Shown here one piece after another: positions 1-7,986 of a stretch of 37,000 bases of DNA. Source of the DNA: Rhizobacter sp. (GTDB lineage: Bacteria; Pseudomonadota; Gammaproteobacteria; Burkholderiales; Burkholderiaceae_C); NCBI GenBank assembly GCA_021153565.1, contig JAJKJU010000348.1, positions 1 to 37,000 of the forward strand. The letters run 5' to 3'. Position 1 is the stretch's first letter; every line of letters begins with the position of its first letter. The position numbers and the translations under genes were made by a program. The notes below the pieces were generated by a model. That model worked only from the letters and a program-made list of their open reading frames with translations, was not told the DNA's origin and searched no databases.

Positions 1-136
1 ATGCCCGCTCATCACGCCAAAAGCCCCCTGCTCGTCGTTGCAAATGCTCGCCATAGCCAAGCTATGGCTGCGCTTTGCGCCTAGATCAGGCGCCTTTTGA
101 CATGCTGCTCGGACACGTTCGAAATACTCTCAGCAC
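1..136 (+). repeat. R1 hairpin repeat, copy A (left arm cut by window edge)
   Basis: This is one of four copies of a dispersed imperfect palindrome; the others are at 19823-19925, 33240-33402 and 36859-37000. The shared core includes AAATGCTCGCCATAGCC around position 41, a central inverted repeat, then CTTTGCGCCTAGATCAGG and a right arm that ends in ACTCTCAGC. The extreme left end lies outside the window. The centre (CCATAGCCAAGCTATGG) keeps its dyad although its middle bases differ from other copies, which suggests that structure is maintained. Short open frames across the element are not credible proteins. Confidence 0.85.
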
Positions 137-338
137 TCTCAGTGCTCGCCAGCCGGCATCTTTCGATGCGCCGTCGTCCTGTCGATACCGAGGTGCGCGC
201 ACCATGAATTTGACGCGCGGATTCAGCAGCGCGTCTTTGGCCGCGGCCCAGACGTTGAAATAAATCCGGGCGTATTGACAGCGAACATACTCGCAGCCTC
301 TCGACCCTTGTGATGGATGAGAAGCAGGACAAACGCTA
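137..338 (-). other. Unexplained 200 bp, possible degraded coding segment
   Basis: No complete gene is visible between repeat copy A and the tRNA. On the minus strand one frame stays open across the stretch, and from about 285 to 200 its codons are GC-rich at the third position, reading ARIYFNVWAAAKDALLN and then a basic stretch. It has no plausible start codon and runs on into the repeat. I do not recognise the peptide. It could be the tail of a decayed gene or chance. Confidence 0.2.
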
Positions 339-414
339 TGGTGCCGGCTATCCGAATCGAACGGATGACCTTCCGCTTACAAGGCGGGTGCTCTACCAGC
401 TGAGCTAAGCCGGC
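339..414 (-). tRNA. tRNA-Thr (anticodon TGT)
   Basis: The minus strand reads GCCGGCTTAGCTCAGCTGG at the 5' end, and the matching 3' acceptor strand AGCCGGCA is followed by an encoded CCA (339-341). The 7-bp acceptor stem pairs perfectly. The D-arm (GCTC...GAGC) and the T-arm with GTTCGATTC are present. The anticodon loop CTTGTAA gives anticodon TGT (complement of 379-381), which reads ACA threonine codons. It lies downstream of sspB on the same strand. Confidence 0.95.
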
Positions 415-415
415 G

Positions 416-439
416 CTGTTTCGGCAGGTGCCGAAACAG
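416..439 (-). other. Perfect 11-bp inverted repeat just upstream of tRNA-Thr
   Basis: CTGTTTCGGCA (416-426) and its exact complement TGCCGAAACAG (429-439) are separated by two bases. The structure ends one base before the first tRNA nucleotide. On the minus strand it would fold in the leader of the tRNA precursor or in the 3' trailer of sspB mRNA. No T-run follows, so a classical intrinsic terminator is unlikely. It may be a processing signal or an operator. Confidence 0.6.
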
Positions 440-459
440 GGGGAACTGGAGTGGGGCGC

Positions 460-465
460 AGTATA
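460..465 (-). promoter_or_regulatory. Possible -10 box for tRNA-Thr
   Basis: The minus strand reads TATACT about 45 bases before the tRNA 5' end. This is close to the sigma-70 consensus. I see no good -35 at 16-18 bases spacing, so the call is weak. If it is used, the transcript would begin near 453 and include the inverted repeat at 416-439 in its leader. Confidence 0.3.
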
Positions 466-499
466 AGCCGCAGGAGAAGAACCGCCCGGGCCGCGGGAA

Positions 500-1069
500 C
501 TACTTGACTCGCTTGAGGGCCGGCCGACCGCCGGTGGGCGGCTCGGGTGGCTCGGGCGGGGTGTTGTCCCGGGTCTGCGCGTCGCCGGCGGCGGAGTCGG
601 AATCGCTTCCGGACTCCGTGGGCTTGGCCCGGTCTGCCAAGGCGAGCTTCGGGCCCTTGCCAACTGACGCCCCGGAAGTGCTGCTGGACGCGGACTCTGG
701 CGCCGGTGCCGGCGTCATACCGGCCGTCACATCGGTGGGCACCGGGAAGGCCATGCCCTGTCCGTTTTCACGCGCATAGATCGCAATCACATGATCCACG
801 GGCACGATGATTTCACGCGAGGTGCCCCCGAAGCGTGCCTTGAATTCAATCAGCTCATTGCCGAGCTTCAATGCCGTCGTAGCCTCGAAGCCAATATTGA
901 GCACGATCTCATTGTTCTTCACGTATTCGTTGGGCACCTGAACACCCGCGTCGACGAACACCGCCACGTAGGGGGTGAAGCCGTTGTCGGTACACCAGTC
1001 GTGCAGCGCCCGGATGAGGTACGGGCGTGTCGAGGTACCGGCGTTGGTCGGTGCGGTGGGCAGCGTCAT
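500..1069 (-). CDS. sspB: SspB, ClpXP protease specificity-enhancing factor
   Basis: This 189-residue protein matches SspB, the cytosolic adaptor that binds ssrA-tagged peptides from stalled ribosomes and delivers them to ClpXP. The first ~115 residues form the conserved Sm-like substrate-binding domain (TRPYLIRALHDWCTDNG near the start, then VPNEYVKNNEIVLNIG and FKARFGG). A long acidic, proline- and serine-rich linker follows. The final residues PALKRVK resemble the ClpX-binding tail of known SspB proteins. It lies 24 bases downstream of sspA on the same strand, the usual sspA-sspB operon. The start is an ATG directly before conserved sequence. Confidence 0.95.
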   Translation of the reverse strand: MTLPTAPTNAGTSTRPYLIRALHDWCTDNGFTPYVAVFVDAGVQVPNEYVKNNEIVLNIGFEATTALKLGNELIEFKARFGGTSREIIVPVDHVIAIYARENGQGMAFPVPTDVTAGMTPAPAPESASSSTSGASVGKGPKLALADRAKPTESGSDSDSAAGDAQTRDNTPPEPPEPPTGGRPALKRVK

Positions 1070-1093
1070 GCGAGTGCAAGTCTTGATTGCGGG

Positions 1094-1705
1094 TTACTTA
1101 CGCATCACCTTTTCGGAAGGCGTGAGCGCTTCGATGTAGGCCGGGCGCGAAAAGATCCGTTCGGCGTACTTCAAGAGCGGCACGGCATTCTTGGACATGT
1201 CAATTCCGTAGTAGTCGAGGCGCCAAAGGAGCGGCGCGATCGCCACGTCGAGCATCGAGAAGTCGTCGCCCAGCATGTACTTGTTCTTGAGGAAGATCGG
1301 CGCGAGTTGGGTCAGGCGATCGCGGATCTGCGCGCGGGCCCTTTCAAGCTGCTTGTCGGTGGGCTTGATGCCGCGCGACTCAAGGATGTTCACGTGTGCG
1401 AACAACTCCTTCTCGAAGTTCAGCAGGAAGAGGCGCACACGGGCGCGCGCCACCGGGTCGCCCGGCATCAGCTGCGGATGCGGGAAGCGCTCGTCGATGT
1501 ACTCGTTGATGATGTGGGACTCATACAGGATGAGGTCACGCTCGACGAGGATGGGCACCTCGTTGTACGGATTCATCAGCGCGATGTCTTCGGGTTTGGC
1601 GAAGAGGTCGACGTCGCGAATCTCGAAGTCCATGCCCTTTTCGAACAGCACGAAGCGGCAACGGTGCGAGTAGGGGCAGGTAGTTCCGGAGTAAAGCACC
1701 ATCAT
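1094..1705 (-). CDS. sspA: SspA, stringent starvation protein A (GST-like)
   Basis: At 203 residues this has the length and architecture of SspA, an RNA-polymerase-associated member of the glutathione S-transferase superfamily that changes transcription during starvation and acid stress. The N-terminal thioredoxin-like domain begins MMVLYSGTTCPYSHRCRFVL, and it contains the typical NEVPILVERDLILYESHII stretch. The C-terminal all-alpha domain includes DDFSMLDVAIAPLLWRLDYY. A good ribosome-binding site, AAGGAG, lies about 10 bases upstream of the ATG. It sits between petC and sspB on the same strand, an arrangement common in Burkholderiales. No catalytic GST activity is implied. Confidence 0.93.
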   Translation of the reverse strand: MMVLYSGTTCPYSHRCRFVLFEKGMDFEIRDVDLFAKPEDIALMNPYNEVPILVERDLILYESHIINEYIDERFPHPQLMPGDPVARARVRLFLLNFEKELFAHVNILESRGIKPTDKQLERARAQIRDRLTQLAPIFLKNKYMLGDDFSMLDVAIAPLLWRLDYYGIDMSKNAVPLLKYAERIFSRPAYIEALTPSEKVMRK

Positions 1706-1825
1706 GGGCGTGGGGCTCCTTTGAAAGGCAGGAGGTCAGAAAGCAAGAACGCAGTGAATTGCCCGCTGAGGCCCGACACTGCGCGGTGAGTCCGCGGCCC
1801 AGTCAGGCTGCGGACGCGTCAAGGA

Positions 1826-2593
1826 TCACTTCACGTCTTTCCAGTAGCTGGCGTTCAGCCGCCATGCAATCACAGTGAACACGGCCAGGAACATCAGCAC
1901 CCAGACGCCGAGGCGTACCCGCTGGCCTTGCACCGGTTCGGCCATCCAGGCCAAGTAGGCGACGAGGTCGGCAACGGCTTCATCGTATTGACGCGCGTCG
2001 AGCTTGCCCGGCGTCATTTGCTCGTACCCCACGAACCGGTGCGCCGTCTTGGCCTCGTCGTGCGGATCTTTCACCTCAATGAACTTCGCCGTGCGCTGGC
2101 CTTGCAGTTCCCATAGGGCATGCGGCATTCCGACATTCGGAAACGCGAGGTTGTTCCAGCCGGTCGGCTTGGTTTCATCGCGGTAGTACGAACGCAGGTA
2201 GGTGTAAAGGTAGTCCGGGCCGCTACCGGCTCCGCCGGAACGCGAACGTGCAATGACCGACAGGTCGGGTGGAACGGCGCCGAACCATTCTTTCGCCTGC
2301 TTCGAATCGAGCGTGGTCTTCATGACCTCGCCGACTCGGTCACCGACGAAGAGCATGTTCTTCTTGATCTGTTCCTCAGTAAGGTCAAGATCGCGCAGTC
2401 GGTTGTAGCGCATGAATGCCGCACTGTGGCAGTTCAGGCAGTAGTTAACGAAGAGCTTGGCACCGTGCTGCAGCGCGGCGACGTCGGACATCTTTTCCTG
2501 GGGAAAGTGATCCCAGGGGATACCAGCTTCGTTGCCCGCGGCGCCGGAGACGCATCCGAGCACGAGCAGCAGGGAAAGGAGAAGTTTTTTCAT
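1826..2593 (-). CDS. petC: Cytochrome c1 of the bc1 complex
   Basis: This is the membrane-anchored c-type cytochrome that takes electrons from the Rieske protein and passes them to soluble cytochrome c. I place the start at the ATG at 2593 because the protein then begins with a clean Sec signal peptide (MKKLLLSLLLVLGCVSGAAG); the frame continues further upstream but would overlap petB. The haem-binding motif CLNCH is at about residues 52-56. A methionine in a GMPHALWELQ context is the likely axial ligand. A C-terminal membrane anchor (WVLMFLAVFTVIAW) precedes a lysine-containing tail. Length is 255 residues, normal for the family. It follows petB by 23 bases. Confidence 0.95.
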   Translation of the reverse strand: MKKLLLSLLLVLGCVSGAAGNEAGIPWDHFPQEKMSDVAALQHGAKLFVNYCLNCHSAAFMRYNRLRDLDLTEEQIKKNMLFVGDRVGEVMKTTLDSKQAKEWFGAVPPDLSVIARSRSGGAGSGPDYLYTYLRSYYRDETKPTGWNNLAFPNVGMPHALWELQGQRTAKFIEVKDPHDEAKTAHRFVGYEQMTPGKLDARQYDEAVADLVAYLAWMAEPVQGQRVRLGVWVLMFLAVFTVIAWRLNASYWKDVK

Positions 2594-2616
2594 TGTGTCG
2601 ACTCCGGGGCGGCGCA

Positions 2617-4050
2617 TCAGTGGGCGTGGTAGGTCACACGTTCCGGAACGGGCTTGAACTCGCCCAAGCTGCTCCACCAGGGCATCAGAATGAAGAAGCC
2701 GAAGTAGAAGAGCGTTCCCAACTGCGACACGTAGTTGCCGACTTCGGAAGGTGGTTGCACACCGAGATAGCCCAGGATCAGGAAGAAGATGACGAATACC
2801 AGGTACACGTACTTGTGCCAGCTCGGGCGGTAGCGGATCGACTTCACCTTGCTGTGGTCGAGCCAGGGCAGGAAGAAGAGGATGATTACCGCTCCGCCCA
2901 TCACCACGACGCCCCAGAACTTCGCATCAAAACCGGCGAAGATCGCGAGGCCTGTGAATTTGAAGATGCCGAAGCCCGCAAGCAGGCCGAGTGTCACGGC
3001 CACGATGATGACCTTCGCGGACGTGGAGAACTTTCCGCGAATGACCGCCCAGGCCGCAGCGCCCACGGCGATGACAGCGAGGATCTGCAGCATCAGGTCG
3101 GTCGTCGCGCGCAGCATCGAATAGAACGGCGTGAAGTACCACACCGGGGCGATGTGAGCCGGCGTCTTCAGCGGATCGGCCGGAATGAAGTTGTTGTACT
3201 CGAGGAAGTAGCCGCCGAACTCAGGCGCGAAGAACAGGATCGCGCTGAATGCCATCAGGAACACGCTCACACCGAAGATGTCGTGCACCGTGTAGTACGG
3301 ATGGAAGGGGATGCCGTCGAGCGGTCGGCCGAGCGCGTCCTTCTTCGACTTGATTTCGACCCCGTCGGGGTTGTTCGAGCCCACCTCGTGCAGCGCGATG
3401 ATGTGTGCAACAACCAGGCCCAGCAGCACCAGGGGCACAGCGATGACGTGGAAGCTGAAGAAGCGGTTCAGCGTGGCATCGGAGACGACGTAGTCGCCGC
3501 GGATCAACAAGGCCAGGTCAGGACCGACGAAAGGCACGGCGGCAAACAGGTTCACGATCACCTGCGCGCCCCAGTAGCTCATCTGGCCCCAGGGCAGCAG
3601 GTAGCCCATGAACGCCTCGGCCATCAGGCACAGGAAGATCGCGCAGCCGAAGATCCAGACCAACTCGCGCGGCTTGCGGTACGAGCCGTACAGCAGCCCG
3701 CGAAACATGTGCAGGTAGACGACGATGAAGAACGCCGAGGCACCCGTCGAGTGCATGTAGCGGATCAGCCAGCCCCAAGGCACGTCGCGCATGATGTACT
3801 CGACCGAGGCGAACGCGAGGTTCGCATCGGGCTTGTAGTGCATCACCAGGAAGATGCCGGTGAGAATCTGGATCACCAGCACGAGCAGCGACAGCGACCC
3901 GAATATGTACCAGAAGTTGAAATTCTTCGGCGCGTAGTACTGGCCCACGTGCTCGTTCCACAGCTTGCTTGCCGGGAAACGGTTGTCGACCCAGTTCAGC
4001 AGCTTCTGCCCGGCGGTGGCATTGGCGGGTGCTTCTTTGTATTCAGCCAT
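2617..4050 (-). CDS. petB: Cytochrome b of the bc1 complex
   Basis: This integral membrane subunit (477 residues, many hydrophobic segments) carries both b haems and the quinol oxidation and quinone reduction sites. Haem-ligand histidines are seen in RYMHSTGASAFFIVVYLHMF and in FFSFHVIAVPLVLLG...AHIIALHE. The Qo-site motif, normally PEWY, reads PVWY here (in HIAPVWYFTPFYSMLRA), which is one of the known natural variants. The C-terminal third adds helices (VIILFFLPWLDHSK, YVYLVFVIFFLILGYLG), as in full-length bacterial cytochrome b. It lies between petA and petC in a presumed petABC operon. Confidence 0.96.
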   Translation of the reverse strand: MAEYKEAPANATAGQKLLNWVDNRFPASKLWNEHVGQYYAPKNFNFWYIFGSLSLLVLVIQILTGIFLVMHYKPDANLAFASVEYIMRDVPWGWLIRYMHSTGASAFFIVVYLHMFRGLLYGSYRKPRELVWIFGCAIFLCLMAEAFMGYLLPWGQMSYWGAQVIVNLFAAVPFVGPDLALLIRGDYVVSDATLNRFFSFHVIAVPLVLLGLVVAHIIALHEVGSNNPDGVEIKSKKDALGRPLDGIPFHPYYTVHDIFGVSVFLMAFSAILFFAPEFGGYFLEYNNFIPADPLKTPAHIAPVWYFTPFYSMLRATTDLMLQILAVIAVGAAAWAVIRGKFSTSAKVIIVAVTLGLLAGFGIFKFTGLAIFAGFDAKFWGVVVMGGAVIILFFLPWLDHSKVKSIRYRPSWHKYVYLVFVIFFLILGYLGVQPPSEVGNYVSQLGTLFYFGFFILMPWWSSLGEFKPVPERVTYHAH

Positions 4051-4071
4051 GTCGTGTTCTCTTGAAGATGC

Positions 4072-4680
4072 CTAGGCCTTCAGGCCGTCTTTGTCCTCGC
4101 CGATCAGCAGACGCGTCTCGGACAGGTACATGTGCGGTGGCACCTCGAGGTTGTCCGGCGCTGGCTTGTTCTTGTAGACACGGCCGGCCAAGTCGAAAGT
4201 GGAGCCGTGGCATGGGCACAGGAAGCCGCCGACCCAGTCGTCCGGCAGCGAGGGCTGCGGGCCGGGCGTGAACTTGTCGCTGGGCGAACAGCCCAGGTGC
4301 GAGCAGATGCCCACGGTGACAAGAATTTCGGGTTTGATGGAGCGGAACTAGTTGCGCGCGTAGCTCGGCGTGAGTTCGTCAGGCTTGCGCTGAGACTTGG
4401 GGTCGGCGAGCTGCGAGTCGACCTTGGGCAGGGCGTCGAGCTGTTCCTTGGTGCGTTTGACGATCCACACAGGCTTGCCGCGCCATTCGATGGTCATCTT
4501 CTCACCCGGCTTGAGGGCGCTGATGTCGACTTCGACGGGCGCACCAGCGGCGCGTGCGCGCTCGGACGGTTGGAAAGACGAGACGAACGGCACGGCGGCA
4601 GCTACGCCACCCACGACACCGGCACAGCTTGACGCGATGAGCCACGTGCGTTTGCCGTTATCGACTGGCTTGTCACTCAT
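4072..4680 (-). pseudogene. petA: Rieske iron-sulfur subunit of bc1, interrupted by in-frame TAG
   Basis: Two blocks in the same frame together make a normal-length Rieske protein. From the ATG at 4680 comes a Tat-type signal/anchor (KRTWLIASSCAGVVGG...VPFV; note KR, not RR) and the linker up to LTPSYARN. A TAG then occurs at 4348-4350. Downstream, still in frame, the sequence continues FRSIKPEILVTVGICSHLGC and later CPCHGS, the two cluster-binding motifs, ending at 4072. One base (4350) would turn TAG into GAG, glutamate. Translation that stops at the TAG gives about 110 residues without the [2Fe-2S] domain. Because the downstream half shows no further damage, this is either a very recent mutation, a base error, or a read-through codon. 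Petit operon order petA-petB-petC is intact. Confidence 0.9.
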
Positions 4681-4910
4681 GAGAATCCTCGAAAGAGACT
4701 TTTTGTATTCAGGGGCAACCCGCGATTCTAACGGACGCGTCAAGAGGGTCTCTTGCGGGGAAATTGATTGACGCCGTTCCGCCGCCCGGTGACCGCAGAA
4801 AGCACCCCGCACAAAGGCAGACTGACTCGGGTCAAGTCTGATGAATACTGATGGCGGCCGCCGCATGCCATGCTGCAGCGCACAAACTCAACAACAACCA
4901 GGAGAACGTG

Positions 4911-5321
4911 ATGAGCTTTGCTTCCGAATTCAGGCAGTTTGCGATGAAGGGGAACGTGGTCGATCTCGCCGTCGGCGTGATCATCGGCGCGGCCTTCGGC
5001 AAGATCGTCGATTCGGTCGTCGGCGACCTGATCATGCCAGTCGTGAGCCGCGTCTTCGGTGGGCTCGACTTTTCGAGCTACTACCTCGCTCTCGCCGGGC
5101 AGCCCGCGGGATTGCCGCTGGCCGAAGCGAAGAAGCTCGGGGCGGTATTCGCGTACGGCAATTTTCTGACCGTGCTGGTCAACTTCATCATCCTCGCGTT
5201 CATCATTTTCCTGATGGTGCAGCAGATCAACCGACTGAAATCCAGTGCGCCGCCCGCCTCCGCAGCAACGCCCGAAGACATCCAACTGTTGAGGGAAATC
5301 CGCGATTCGCTGAAAAAGTGA
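4911..5321 (+). CDS. mscL: Large-conductance mechanosensitive channel MscL
   Basis: This 136-residue inner-membrane channel opens under extreme membrane tension to release solutes during hypo-osmotic shock. The start at 4911 is preceded by AGGAGAACGTG; an upstream in-frame ATG at 4851 lacks a ribosome-binding site. Sequence features follow the family: [20 protein letters not shown], then a first transmembrane helix ([20 protein letters not shown]), a periplasmic loop, a second helix ([19 protein letters not shown]) and a charged cytoplasmic helix ending in REIRDSLKK. It is transcribed away from petA; the 230-bp gap at 4681-4910 must hold both promoters, but I see no clear consensus box. Confidence 0.96.
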   Translation: MSFASEFRQFAMKGNVVDLAVGVIIGAAFGKIVDSVVGDLIMPVVSRVFGGLDFSSYYLALAGQPAGLPLAEAKKLGAVFAYGNFLTVLVNFIILAFIIFLMVQQINRLKSSAPPASAATPEDIQLLREIRDSLKK

Positions 5322-5436
5322 GGAAAGTTCGCCGATTACGGTGAATTTTGGCCAGCCCATTTGGGCCCATACTTGAAGGCCCGAAGGAGAAATTCTGCTC
5401 GGGTGATGCGTTGCGAGTGAGCGGCCAGAGTCCCCG

Positions 5437-7986
5437 ATGAACCCGAGCGAATTCCGATTGCCAGCCGCCTTGGAGGCGGCTGCAGCCCACGTGAAAGCCA
5501 CCACCCAGGCAGTGGCGGAGCGCGTGGCCACGGGGCTTGGAACCCAGGCGCAATCGGCCACCCGTATCATGGAACGCGATCTGATTCTTGCCATGCAGAT
5601 CGACCTGCGCAAGAAGATGAATACCTTCCACCTGTCGTTCGGCAAGCAGCTCATGGACAAGGTGCAGGAAGAAGTGGCGCCGCGCCAAGACCCGCGGCGC
5701 AAGTTCTCAGGCGACTGGCAGACGCTTACCCTGGTCGAAGACCACGAGGTCGAGGAGCGCATGTTCTCCGACCGCATCAGCCAGCAGATTGCGCACGCCT
5801 GCGAGTGGGAGCTGCGCGAATTGGCCGCCTACATGGGCTCGCTGCTCAACCTCGGTCGCGCGGACGAAGACCGCAACCCCTTGCGTCCCGAAGTGCTCGG
5901 CATGGCCTTGTTCCGCGCCATTGAATCGGTGACCAACGACACCGACGGCCGCAAGCTGCTTGCGCGCGAATTCGGCCAGGCAATGTCGCAGGACATGCCG
6001 CAGTGCTACACCGAGATCGTGCGCGATCTGCAGAACCGTAGTGTGCAGCCGGTGGGCCTTACGCTCAAGACGGTCGCAGGACCGGGCCATGGCGCGAACT
6101 CCGGCTACGCGAGCATGCATGGCGACCTGACTTCCACCAACACGCGGCCTGATGAATTCCGCGGAACCCCACCGGCACAACATTCGCCATATTCGGCCAC
6201 TACCGGTCACTCGGGTCATGGCGGGCGCCCCAGCCAGTCGGGTGGAAGCGGGTTCGGCAGCGGTGGTAGTGGCGGTAGCGGTTCGGCCATCGCTCAGCGC
6301 CCGTCCTCGGGCATCAGCGCCGAATCAGATGCGCAGCTCATGGCCTTGCTGCGCCGCCTCACCGTCCTGGCGAGCCGCCCCGGCAAACTCGACATCTCAC
6401 AAACTACGCAGCCAGCGGGCCTCTCCGCGCATACCGGAAGCCGTCCCCGCGATTCCGGGATGGGCCTGCACGGCGCCATCGGCGCACTCGCCGCCGATCC
6501 AGGTGGCGTCGCCGCGAGCTACTCCGAGGGCCTCTCCGGCCTGATGGCGGTGAACCTCATCAAGGCACACCGCGACGAGCTGGTGCAAGCGTCCAGCGGC
6601 AAGCTCGATCACATGGTGATCGACGTCGTCGCCAGTCTTTTCGACCAGATTCTTTCCGACCAGAAAGTGCCGCCGCAAATGGCGCGGCAGATCGCGCGCC
6701 TGCAGTTGCCGGTACTGCGCGTGGCGTTGGCTGATTCGACCTTCTTCTCGTCGCGCCGCCACCCGGTGCGCCGCTTCGTCAACCGAATTGCGTCGCTGGC
6801 TTGCGCCTTCGACGATTTCAGCGATGGTCCGGGCAAGGAATTTCTCGACCGGGTGAAGAGTCTGGTGCAGGAAATTGTCGAAGGCGACTTCGATCAGGTC
6901 GACCTGTACGCGGCCAAGCTCACCGACCTCGAAAGCTTCATTTCGAACCAGGCCGAAGGCACTGCCCAGGCGAGCGGCGCGGCCAAGATGCTCGAGACGA
7001 AGGAGTCGGAGCTTCGCATCCAGCAGCGCTATATGCTGCAGCTCAGTTCGGCGCTCGGAAGCATCAGCATGCCCGAGTACCTGAGCGAATTCGTGACCCA
7101 GGTCTGGAGCCAGGCGCTGGTTTTTGCAAACCGCCGCCACGGCGTCGATTCGGACATATCCAGGCGCTTCCGCATGGCCGGGCGCGACTTGGTGATGAGC
7201 GTGCAGCCCAAGGGCTCGCCGATGATGCGCAAGCGTTTCCTCATGCAGCTTCCCACGCTCATGAAGGACCTGAACGAGGGCCTGAAGCTCATCGGATGGC
7301 CGGAAGCCGCGCAGAAGGATTTCTTCGGCAAGCTGCTGCCCTCGCACGCGGAGTCGCTGAAGGCGCCGTCGATGACCGAGCTCGAACACAACCTGCTCGC
7401 CAAGCAGCTTGAGGGCATTTTCAATAGCGGGGTGCCTGGCGCGCACGAGTTCTCAAAGGCGGAACCGGTCACGTTCGAATCGCAGGAGATTGAGCAACGA
7501 TTCACGCCGGACGAAGCCGAGAAGGTGGGCTTGGTCGAGGAAAGTGCGATCGACTGGTCGGGCGAGGTCGACATCGACCTCAGTGCCGATGCCGGGGACA
7601 CGGTGCCTGGCGCCGCAGACACGACCGACAGTGCGCCGCTCGACTTGGGCATTGACATCAATCTCGATCTGGTCGCGCCGGACCCGGCCGAGCCCACGCA
7701 CGGCGCGCGGCTCATCGACCACATCCGCGTGGGCTTCGCGTACCAGATGTTGCTGAAGGACCAGTGGCAGAAGGTACGGCTCAACTACGTGAGCCCGGGG
7801 CGCAGCTTCTTCGTATTCACACGTGGACGGAAGCACCAGGAAACGATTTCACTCACGGCCCGCATGCTGTTGCGCATGTGTGAGAGCAATCGGCTGCAGT
7901 CCGTGGAGCAGGCGTACCTGATGGAGCGCGCGACTGCGCGCGCGCGGCGACAGTTGGCGGCGCTCAAGGCCCCGTCGAAGCATTGA
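5437..7986 (+). CDS. DUF1631 family protein
   Basis: This large 849-residue protein resembles the DUF1631 family, whose function is not established. The N-terminal part contains FHLSFGKQLMDKVQEEVAP and a conserved acidic helix region (LTLVEDHEVEERMFSDRI). Around residues 255-290 is a low-complexity Gly/Ser linker. A second helical region follows (residues ~370-640, for example HRDELVQASSGKLDHMVIDV). The C-terminal ~90 residues (ARLIDHIRVGFAYQMLL...LNYVSPGRSFFVFTRGRK) look like a small beta-rich domain. No membrane segment or signal is seen. The 3' end overlaps pdxA on the other strand by 23 bases. The family assignment is from recall of conserved segments, not a search. Confidence 0.75.
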   Translation: MNPSEFRLPAALEAAAAHVKATTQAVAERVATGLGTQAQSATRIMERDLILAMQIDLRKKMNTFHLSFGKQLMDKVQEEVAPRQDPRRKFSGDWQTLTLVEDHEVEERMFSDRISQQIAHACEWELRELAAYMGSLLNLGRADEDRNPLRPEVLGMALFRAIESVTNDTDGRKLLAREFGQAMSQDMPQCYTEIVRDLQNRSVQPVGLTLKTVAGPGHGANSGYASMHGDLTSTNTRPDEFRGTPPAQHSPYSATTGHSGHGGRPSQSGGSGFGSGGSGGSGSAIAQRPSSGISAESDAQLMALLRRLTVLASRPGKLDISQTTQPAGLSAHTGSRPRDSGMGLHGAIGALAADPGGVAASYSEGLSGLMAVNLIKAHRDELVQASSGKLDHMVIDVVASLFDQILSDQKVPPQMARQIARLQLPVLRVALADSTFFSSRRHPVRRFVNRIASLACAFDDFSDGPGKEFLDRVKSLVQEIVEGDFDQVDLYAAKLTDLESFISNQAEGTAQASGAAKMLETKESELRIQQRYMLQLSSALGSISMPEYLSEFVTQVWSQALVFANRRHGVDSDISRRFRMAGRDLVMSVQPKGSPMMRKRFLMQLPTLMKDLNEGLKLIGWPEAAQKDFFGKLLPSHAESLKAPSMTELEHNLLAKQLEGIFNSGVPGAHEFSKAEPVTFESQEIEQRFTPDEAEKVGLVEESAIDWSGEVDIDLSADAGDTVPGAADTTDSAPLDLGIDINLDLVAPDPAEPTHGARLIDHIRVGFAYQMLLKDQWQKVRLNYVSPGRSFFVFTRGRKHQETISLTARMLLRMCESNRLQSVEQAYLMERATARARRQLAALKAPSKH

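Noticed and set aside
1-136. Insertion sequence
   Set aside because: R1 has inverted ends but no transposase gene in any copy, so it is at most a non-autonomous element.
2593-4065. 490-codon open frame opposite petB
   Set aside because: Antisense shadow rich in His, Glu and Arg; petB is certain.
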